Shown: positions 57,192 through 64,000 of the stretch, piece after piece | Layout of the letters: the number at the start of each line of letters is the position of its first letter | Numbering within the stretch: the stretch's first letter is position 1 | Assembly: GCA_001798075.1 (NCBI GenBank) | Contig: MGRG01000008.1 | Span: forward strand, 372,001-436,000 | Direction of reading: 5' to 3' | DNA from: Deltaproteobacteria bacterium RIFCSPHIGHO2_01_FULL_43_49 | GTDB taxonomy: Bacteria; UBA10199; SPLOWO2-01-44-7 | Length of the DNA stretch: 64,000 bases | The notes under the pieces: model-generated | The model's input: the letters and a program-made list of their open reading frames with translations, nothing else | What the model was told of the DNA's origin: nothing | Databases searched by the model: none | Translations under genes and position numbers: made by a program

Positions 57192-58520
<1,329 letters not shown>

Positions 58521-58523
58521 TTT

Positions 58524-59711
58524 TTAGTGACATTCCCCGTTTACACATTGGCCGGAACAAGTCGTGACAGAGAATGTCTGTGTGCCATCAGGCTGACAGT
58601 TTAGTTGATACAATTGTTGTCCTTCACAATAATCACCACCACCTTGGACCATTGGGTTATTATTAGGATCGGTGTCTATGCAGATATTGGGAGAATCTCT
58701 GCAGGCACCGTCCTGGCAAAGTTGACCTGCTCCACAAGGTAATTTTTCACTAAATGGAGTTTTATCAGGTTTGCAGAAGTATTCATGGACAAATAGTCCG
58801 TCAGCGCTGCAATGATCCGTAGAAGAAAAGGTTGCCCCACTTCCATTTTTACCACTGACTGTTCCGGCTGTGTTTTTATCAAGCCCATCGGTGTCCGTGC
58901 AGCTTATTTCTGGTGGTGAGCCAGGTTGGCAAGCACCATCTTTGCAAATTTCTCCTGTCGGGCACGCAAGATATTTTACTTTTATTGCTGATGTGCCATC
59001 ACAATATGCTTCCAAAACATATATACCTCTTGGATCACAACCGTCTTTTCCAGTTTGAACACCGCCATTAGCATTTTGCTTTGTCACAGTGCCCGCAACA
59101 CTTGCGTTGTCTCCTCCATCTGAATCCGTACATGTTGGCTCTTGCAGTGTTCCTGATTGACAAGCATGCTCGCCCTGTTTGCAAATGTGTCCTTCTCCAC
59201 ATGGAGTTGAAATAAATTGAGGCAAATTATTAGAGTCACAAATTGTCTCAATGACATAGCGTCCATCTGATGAACAAGTATCCCAAGCTCTAAAGGAATT
59301 TCCATTGCTACTATATGTTCCACTGACAGAGCCGGCTATCGTTGGATCATTTGATTGGTCCGAGTCGGTGCAAGACGGTTGGGGTTGAGTCGTCCCCGAA
59401 CCTGGAGTAATTTGTGGGAGTTTAGGTTGAGAGGCAGGCTGGATTGTAAATGTTGTAGTCTTGCATGGGGCACATTTGCCTCCGCAATCAATTCCTGTTT
59501 CTCCAAAATCTTTTTTCCCATTTTTGCAGGTTAAGGGCACGGAGATAGATGGGGTTATGGTCGTGATCGTTGGTTTAACCGTTACTGTTCCCATTGTTGT
59601 TGTGCTGGTTTGAGTCTTTGTCGTTCTCCATTGAGCTGAGAGTAAAGTAGGATGGAGTGCTAGTGGTAAAAGGAGGGATGTCGTCAGGTAAAAGAGGTGT
59701 CTCTTGTTCAT
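58524..59711 (-). CDS. Secreted Cys-rich repeat protein
   Basis: The 395-residue protein has a signal peptide (MNKRHLFYLTTSLLLPLALHPTLLSA), a Thr-rich stretch, a CKNGKKDFGETGIDCGG...CAPC motif near residue 62, and four repeats of about 75 residues. Each runs CTDSDGG, AGTV/AGSV, a C..DG/RYV.E segment, then PCGEGHICKQG..C. The repeats resemble Cys-rich extracellular modules seen in many environmental genomes. Likely surface-exposed or secreted; ligand unknown. Confidence 0.8.
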   Translation of the reverse strand: MNKRHLFYLTTSLLLPLALHPTLLSAQWRTTKTQTSTTTMGTVTVKPTITTITPSISVPLTCKNGKKDFGETGIDCGGKCAPCKTTTFTIQPASQPKLPQITPGSGTTQPQPSCTDSDQSNDPTIAGSVSGTYSSNGNSFRAWDTCSSDGRYVIETICDSNNLPQFISTPCGEGHICKQGEHACQSGTLQEPTCTDSDGGDNASVAGTVTKQNANGGVQTGKDGCDPRGIYVLEAYCDGTSAIKVKYLACPTGEICKDGACQPGSPPEISCTDTDGLDKNTAGTVSGKNGSGATFSSTDHCSADGLFVHEYFCKPDKTPFSEKLPCGAGQLCQDGACRDSPNICIDTDPNNNPMVQGGGDYCEGQQLYQLNCQPDGTQTFSVTTCSGQCVNGECH

Positions 59712-59832
59712 ATCCCTTGTTGGTGCAAAAGAGATGCCATAATAATGAGGCAGTAAGTAGTTGAATTTACTAGAAGCTATTTTCTCAAATTCTCGTTTTG
59801 ATTAAAAAACATGGGTATGTTTTTACTTTTAC

Positions 59833-59865
59833 GTCAAAAATATGACGATCCTTATACGTCCCTTT
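59833..59865 (+). repeat. Left direct repeat containing a rimI start fragment
   Basis: GTCAAAAATATGACGATCCT... through ACGTCCCTTT matches 61166-61198 at 30 of 33 positions. ATG at 59842 opens the same MTILIRPF as rimI, but the frame then diverges and stops after 26 codons. It is therefore a 5' remnant of rimI on the far side of the ATPase gene. Confidence 0.8.
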
Positions 59866-59913
59866 AAATTCAGGGGTAGCAATTTTCCCCTGATTTGGTT
59901 GCGTAAAATAGCT

Positions 59914-59946
59914 TTGACATAACCCATTTTATGCGTAAAATGGGTT
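59914..59946 (+). promoter_or_regulatory. Promoter with overlapping operator for the AAA_14 ATPase gene
   Basis: TTGACA (59914-59919), 16 bp, TAAAAT (59936-59941). Perfect inverted repeats AACCCATTTTA and TAAAATGGGTT (59921-59931, 59936-59946) fill the spacer and -10 box. The expected transcript start coincides with the ATG at 59950, suggesting a leaderless mRNA under repression. A further half-site GCGTAAAAT lies at 59901. Confidence 0.65.
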
Positions 59947-59949
59947 ACT

Positions 59950-61158
59950 ATGAAACCATTTCACGAACAGTTTCGAACGGTCCAATACTATTGGACAGAC
60001 CCCCACTGGCTAAGCCACCGCATGTTATTTCTTTCCGGTCCCAGACAGGTTGGGAAGACAACGTTGGTGACTTCCACATTGTGCACAAAGCAAGAGGCTT
60101 ACTTTAACTGGGATAGTAGAAAAGTGCGCATGCTTTATCACAAGGATCCGGAGTTCATCGCCAACACCGATTCGGAATGGATCTGCTTTGATGAAGTACA
60201 CAAAAGACCGAAATGGAAAGATATTTTAAAGGGGATCTATGATGTCTACAAAGGCAGATATCATTTTGTCATTACAGGGAGTGCCAAACTTGAAACATTC
60301 CGCAGAAGCGGCGATTCTTTGGTGGGTCGTTATTTTCACACACGATTATTTCCTCTCAATCTTCCCGATTTCGCAAAAACTGATTTTACTCTTCCCAAAA
60401 ATCCGGAAGAGTTGGCGCGCCAAGCTGCCGAAGGGAAAGAGATGGGTGAACTGGAAAGTTTATTGCAATTGGGAGGTTTTCCGGAACCTTATTTTTCCAG
60501 TTCGGAACAATTCTGGAAACGCTGGGCTGTCAATCATCTCGACTTGATCATACGAGAGGATTTAAAAGATTTAACAAAAGTTGTGGAAATAGACAAAATC
60601 GAGCATCTGCTGGAAATTATAAAACCATCGATTGGTCAGACTATTAGCTACAGGCATTTGGGACAGGATTTGGAAACAACACATGGAAGCATTAAGAGAT
60701 GGCTGGAAATTTTAAACAGACTTCAGGTTCTGTTTCCCATCGCCCCCTATTTTAAAAAAATCAGACGGGCCTATCGGCAGGAACGAAAATGGTATTATGT
60801 TGATTGGCGCATCGCTGAGGAGAAACGTTTTGAAAATTATATTGCAGCTTCTTTGTTAAGAGCCGTTACTCTTTATTCGGACCGTTTTGGAGAAGCCATG
60901 TCGCTCCACTTTGTGCGTACACACGACGGTGCTGAAGTTGATTTTCTACTCTGCCGTGATAATAAACCTTGGTTACTCATAGAGGCGAAAGAAGGGTCTC
61001 CAGACATTACTTCCTCAGTCCATCGCTTTAGCCGCGAATTGAATGTCCCCTGTTTTATTGTGACACGGAAAAAAAACATATTTAAACAAATCAAGGGAAA
61101 GGAAGGACAAAAAATCTTCTGTATTTCATGGGGGAAGTTAGGGCCTTTGCTGCCTTAA
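59950..61158 (+). CDS. AAA_14 / DUF4143 ATPase, mobile
   Basis: The 402-residue protein has Walker A GPRQVGKTTL near residue 31, a Walker B-type WICFDEVHKRPKW near 76, and the sensor region FVITGSAKLE. The C-terminal DUF4143 half shows AEVDFLLCRDNKPWLLIEAKE, a PD-(D/E)XK-like pattern (Asp, Glu-x-Lys). Such genes are common, patchily distributed, and of unclear function; a restriction or selfish role is possible. It is flanked by 33-bp direct repeats holding the rimI start, which marks a recent insertion. Confidence 0.85.
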   Translation: MKPFHEQFRTVQYYWTDPHWLSHRMLFLSGPRQVGKTTLVTSTLCTKQEAYFNWDSRKVRMLYHKDPEFIANTDSEWICFDEVHKRPKWKDILKGIYDVYKGRYHFVITGSAKLETFRRSGDSLVGRYFHTRLFPLNLPDFAKTDFTLPKNPEELARQAAEGKEMGELESLLQLGGFPEPYFSSSEQFWKRWAVNHLDLIIREDLKDLTKVVEIDKIEHLLEIIKPSIGQTISYRHLGQDLETTHGSIKRWLEILNRLQVLFPIAPYFKKIRRAYRQERKWYYVDWRIAEEKRFENYIAASLLRAVTLYSDRFGEAMSLHFVRTHDGAEVDFLLCRDNKPWLLIEAKEGSPDITSSVHRFSRELNVPCFIVTRKKNIFKQIKGKEGQKIFCISWGKLGPLLP

Positions 61159-61165
61159 AATATTT

Positions 61166-61198
61166 GTCAAAAATATGACGATTCTTATACGGCCTTTT
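61166..61198 (+). repeat. Right direct repeat at the rimI start
   Basis: Second copy of the 33-bp sequence at 59833-59865 (30 of 33 identical), including the ATG (61175) and first eight codons of rimI. Confidence 0.8.
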
Positions 61199-61621
61199 GA
61201 GAGTGGCGATCTCGATTCCGTCGTTCAAATTGAAAATCAAGTTTTCACTACGCCTTGGTCCAAACAATCTTTTCTCGATTGTTCACGGTGGCCGGAGTTT
61301 TGGTTTCGGGTGGCAGAGCAAAACAAGAAGGTCGTTGGTTATTTTGTCGCACAGGTTGTTCCACCAGAGGCAGAGCTTCACAATATTGCCGTGGACCCTG
61401 CTTTTCAGAAAAAAGGCGTCGGACGCCTTTTGTTAAGTCATCTGCTGACGGAAATAAAAAAGGTTGGTGTGAAGGATGTTTTTTTACTGGTTCGCCCCTC
61501 CAACATCGCCGCTATTCATTTATATCAACAATTTGAGTTTTGTTTATTGGACAAACGCCCTCGTTATTATGAAGATACCAAAGAAGACGCGCTGATATTT
61601 TATAAAGCACTTGACACTTAG
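61175..61621 (+). CDS. rimI: Ribosomal protein N-acetyltransferase RimI-like
   Basis: GNAT acetyltransferase of 148 residues with the acetyl-CoA loop VDPAFQKKGVGRLLLSHLL near residue 73 and the C-terminal RPSNIAAIHLYQQFEF typical of RimI, which acetylates the N-terminus of ribosomal protein S18. The start and first codons fall in the right direct repeat, so the gene was restored after insertion of the ATPase. No obvious ribosome-binding site precedes the start. Confidence 0.88.
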   Translation: MTILIRPFESGDLDSVVQIENQVFTTPWSKQSFLDCSRWPEFWFRVAEQNKKVVGYFVAQVVPPEAELHNIAVDPAFQKKGVGRLLLSHLLTEIKKVGVKDVFLLVRPSNIAAIHLYQQFEFCLLDKRPRYYEDTKEDALIFYKALDT

Positions 61622-61637
61622 AAAGCGGCGACTATAG

Positions 61638-62318
61638 GTGAACACCATTATGGAAACAAATGGCAGACCCAACAAGAATCAAACCTTGAGGGAATCAATT
61701 GCCGATGCCCTTCGCAATCAAATCATGAAGGGGGCCCTCAAGCCGGGGATTAAAATTTCCGAACCAGGTCTGGCTACAAAATTTGGAATCTCCAGAACCC
61801 CCATTCGAGAAGCCTTTCGCCAGCTTGATTCCGAAGGATTTTTGCAAATCATTCCCAGGCGTGGTGCCAGAGTTGCTCCTTTGTCTGAAAAAGATGTGAG
61901 AGAATTTTACGAAATCAAAGCGCTCTTGGAAGGTCAGGCTGCCAGACTGGCAACGTCCAGACTTTCTGAAAATGAGTTGGGCAGGATGGACTTGATTAAC
62001 GACCAGATGGAAAAAGCCCATCATCAGAATCACCACAAACGCGTTTTCCACCTTCACAATGAATTTCACGAAGTTTTTTTAAGGACCTGCGGCAATGACC
62101 AACTCTATCAACTCATCAAAACGCTCGTCTCCAAATTCCAACGCTTCCGCATTTTGCTGACCATTTCGGGAAAGAGCGAAGGTTCCTTCGCTCAACACCG
62201 TGAAATCATCCAAGCCTTTCGCAATAAAAATGTGGAAGAGGCCAGCCGTCTGGTAGCCCGAAATGCTAGCTTTGGAAAGGAAGTCATTATCCGCGAAATT
62301 CTTAGTGAAATGCAATAA
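61638..62318 (+). CDS. GntR-family regulator with FCD domain
   Basis: The 226-residue protein has an N-terminal winged helix (LRNQIMKGALKPGIKISEPGLATKFGISRTPIREAFRQLDSEGFLQIIPRRGARV, about residues 25-80) and an all-helical FCD effector domain with His and Asp residues for metal or carboxylate binding. It may control an uptake or degradation pathway; no such genes are adjacent. Start is GTG 61638 or ATG 61650. Confidence 0.9.
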   Translation: MNTIMETNGRPNKNQTLRESIADALRNQIMKGALKPGIKISEPGLATKFGISRTPIREAFRQLDSEGFLQIIPRRGARVAPLSEKDVREFYEIKALLEGQAARLATSRLSENELGRMDLINDQMEKAHHQNHHKRVFHLHNEFHEVFLRTCGNDQLYQLIKTLVSKFQRFRILLTISGKSEGSFAQHREIIQAFRNKNVEEASRLVARNASFGKEVIIREILSEMQ

Positions 62319-62341
62319 GATTTAACCTATAATATTCTTGT

Positions 62342-62938
62342 ATGCTGCATACAGCAGTTTTAGTTCTCAATCGGTCTTTTTTTCCGGTTCATGTCACATC
62401 GGTCAAGCGCGCCTTTTGTTTGCTCTATCGCGGCGTTGCCAAAGCGGTGGACGAGCAATACCAAACCTTTGATTTTCAAAGTTGGGCGGAGTTATCGGCT
62501 GCTGTTCATGACGAAACGGTTGGTTTAGTCGATCAGGTTATCCGAGTTCCCCGCGTTATTTTGCTGACGGCCTATGATAGGCTTCCCAAGCGTGAGGTTC
62601 GATTTTCACGTCTCAATATTTTGATTCGCGATAACTACACCTGCCAATATTGCGGCGAGCGCCTCAAAAGAAGCCAACTTAATTTGGATCATGTCATTCC
62701 CCGTTCCGTTGGTGGCAAAACAACGTGGGAAAATGTTGTCGCAAGTTGCCACGGTTGCAATTGCAGAAAAGGGGGCAGAACGCCTCATGAAGCGGGCCTC
62801 AAGTTGGTCAAGCACCCCTACAAACCGAGCGCCTTTCCTTTTTCCCTTCTTCTTTCCAGACCAAATATGTACCGCGCCTGGAAACCGTATCTCAACATTG
62901 TTGATTTCAGTTACTGGAACGTCGAACTGGAACCTTAG
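62342..62938 (+). CDS. HNH endonuclease domain protein
   Basis: The 198-residue protein has an N-terminal domain typical of its family (VLVLNRSFFPVHVTSVKRAFCLLYRGVAKAV) and an HNH nuclease domain with zinc-type pairs CQYCGERL and CHGCNCRKGG around LDHVIPRSVGGKTTWENVV. Free-standing members are common and conserved in deltaproteobacteria-like genomes; substrate unknown. Confidence 0.88.
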   Translation: MLHTAVLVLNRSFFPVHVTSVKRAFCLLYRGVAKAVDEQYQTFDFQSWAELSAAVHDETVGLVDQVIRVPRVILLTAYDRLPKREVRFSRLNILIRDNYTCQYCGERLKRSQLNLDHVIPRSVGGKTTWENVVASCHGCNCRKGGRTPHEAGLKLVKHPYKPSAFPFSLLLSRPNMYRAWKPYLNIVDFSYWNVELEP

Positions 62939-63513
62939 TCCCTACAAGTTCTGCTGCCTTGAGAAGTAAGCTTTACTACTGGCGGAGGAAGATCTTCACA
63001 GGTCTCGTTCTCAACTGCTTTAAATTGAATCTTTTTAGTTTGAGGGCACAGTGCATTTACTGCCTGACGGATGAAATCGGGAGAACCCTTCAAAACTTGG
63101 CCTCCTCTCCACGACTCATTCCACTCTGAAACCAAAGCGATGAGAGCCCCTTCGGCATTAAAAATTTTCAAATCATAGTAAGAAGTGTCAAACCACCAAT
63201 CTATCTCAGCGACACGCCAAAGAGCTTGGATGGTATACGGTTTGCCATCGACAAGAACATTCTTCTCATAAAAGCGATTGGGTTCCTTTTCTCCTAAGTG
63301 CATGCGACCTGTATCAATGATGCCTTTTGTAGTAGATGTATTGGAAAGCTCACAACGGTTGGTTGGAAAACCATCTTGTTTCGTTGCTTGGCAAACCGGT
63401 TTTTTCTCAAAATAGGGGTTCGCGTACCAGCTCCAAGTGAATTCCAATTTCTCAAATACAGAGCGCGGAGATTTAGGATTGACCTGACTCACACGTCCCC
63501 TCATATGCGACAT
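62935..63513 (-). CDS. Unknown protein, start uncertain
   Basis: The frame encodes about 190 residues with one recognisable composition feature: Trp-rich segments (FTWSWYANPYFEKKPVC; WRVAEIDWWFDTSYYDLKIFN) and a C-terminal Cys-poor tail. No signal peptide is visible from this start. The frame runs on to 63639 across a family-1 repeat, so that part is probably not translated. A promoter TTGACA, 17 bp, TATGAG lies at about 63502-63530 and would favour a still later start. Overlaps the HNH gene by 4 bp. Confidence 0.5.
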   Translation of the reverse strand: MSHMRGRVSQVNPKSPRSVFEKLEFTWSWYANPYFEKKPVCQATKQDGFPTNRCELSNTSTTKGIIDTGRMHLGEKEPNRFYEKNVLVDGKPYTIQALWRVAEIDWWFDTSYYDLKIFNAEGALIALVSEWNESWRGGQVLKGSPDFIRQAVNALCPQTKKIQFKAVENETCEDLPPPVVKLTSQGSRTCRD

Positions 63514-63600
63514 GACGCAACTTGTCAACCCCCTGCACCTTGACCCCGCAACCTTTTTGGATTCTAGCCGAATAGATAATTGGAAATGAAGATAGCTATA

Positions 63601-64000
63601 ATGATGAAAAAATTGTGGGTGGCCCGCAGTGTTGGTCATGGGGTTTTGTTAGGGGCCCCCGTGACAACACGGAGGGACAGGACCCGCAATTTTTTCGTCC
63701 TTTTTATTATAAATTTTTGGCTATGGTTTTCAGCGTGTTCCCCATCTCAATTTACTGCCTGGCAGATTGAGACTTTTGCAAAAACACCAATCACTGGAAG
63801 TGTTTCAAAAACTATTTCTTTGCGAAATGAAAATCCCAAAGAGGTTCAAAAGGTAAGTATTGGATTCGACAGCACAGGAGATGGCCGGCAACATTTTCGT
63901 ATCGATCGTGTTTCGGTAGGAACAAGGATTGTTGGACTCAAAGATATTTTGGTTCCGCCCGGCACTTCACTCAATATACAAGTGACCTATCAGCCAAGAA
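63601..64000 (+). CDS. Lipoprotein with palindromic element in its signal peptide (partial)
   Basis: From ATG 63601 the frame stays open to the window end. MMKKLW is followed by VARSVGHGVLLGAPVTTRRD (family-1 element), then NFFVLFIINFWLWFSACSPSQ, a complete lipoprotein h-region and lipobox (SAC). Removing the element would leave a normal basic n-region joined to the h-region. The mature part (IETFAKTPITGSVSKTISL..) is beta-rich and truncated. TATAAT at 63597 overlaps the ATG, so the true start, and whether the product is exported, need experiment. Confidence 0.65.
   Translation, partial: MMKKLWVARSVGHGVLLGAPVTTRRDRTRNFFVLFIINFWLWFSACSPSQFTAWQIETFAKTPITGSVSKTISLRNENPKEVQKVSIGFDSTGDGRQHFRIDRVSVGTRIVGLKDILVPPGTSLNIQVTYQPR
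63605..63697. repeat. Family-1 palindromic element in the lipoprotein gene
   Basis: Core GGGTGGCCCGCAGTG, stem TTGGTCATGGGG, loop TTTTGTTAGG, stem CCCCCGTGACAA, CACGGAGGGACAGGACCC, with outer arms GAAAAAATTG and CAATTTTTTC. Compared with prmA the stem has paired changes (CCTGT/ACAGG becomes GTCAT/GTGAC). Confidence 0.9.

Overview
The window is a gene-dense stretch of a bacterial chromosome. A diderm envelope is indicated by the MlaE-MlaF-MlaD set, a TolC-type protein with an RND pump, and PlsB. The overall make-up (PurS/PurQ/short PurL, a T. ferrooxidans-type GshA, AddAB-like helicase-nuclease genes, DksA/TraR) fits an uncultured deltaproteobacterium-like lineage. That placement is an inference from gene content; there is no rRNA in the window to confirm it.

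Layout. 1-11.3 kb: a secreted protein, then a de novo purine run (purB, purC, purS, purQ, purL, purF) followed by a site-2 protease, trpS, scpA, scpB and a retropepsin-like protease. 11.3-13.9 kb: prmA, an initiator tRNA gene split by a group I intron that carries a PD-(D/E)XK homing endonuclease, and an MntA/HepT toxin-antitoxin pair. 14-17.3 kb: two related large proteins of unknown function. 17.4-26.9 kb: alr, mlaE, mlaF, mlaD, purH, an unknown helical protein, purD, purE, tsaC. 26.9-30.2 kb: another large unknown, a DUF721 protein, a DksA/TraR protein, and about 480 bp of non-coding DNA filled by two long palindromes. 30.2-41.3 kb: a minus-strand run tolC-like, RND pump, addB-like, addA-like, gshA. 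41.3-52.9 kb: an HExxH peptidase-like protein, comM, several unknowns, a VapBC pair, and tRNA-Gln. 52.9-64 kb: plsB, miaA, a second VapBC pair, eno, Cys-rich secreted proteins, an AAA_14/DUF4143 ATPase inserted at the start of rimI, a GntR regulator, an HNH nuclease and a truncated lipoprotein gene.

The most unusual content is not a gene. Palindromic elements of about 50-90 bp recur through the window. The best-defined family has six copies, one shortened. Two of its copies sit in frame inside protein genes (prmA, and the signal peptide of a lipoprotein) and are read in the same frame, giving nearly the same peptide. Their internal stem changes by paired substitutions. Related elements interrupt alr, addA and the start codon of the RND gene, and supply stop codons to purL and alr. 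This resembles the Rickettsia palindromic elements, here in an unrelated genomic setting. Short 14-bp tandem repeats are likewise inserted in frame in purL and purH.

A second possible system is a shared promoter motif (GCAAC, 14-15 bp, then a GYCGATAA-like box) directly upstream of five genes for unfamiliar proteins whose N-termini are rich in Ala, Ser and Thr. It looks like an alternative-sigma (ECF-like) regulon.
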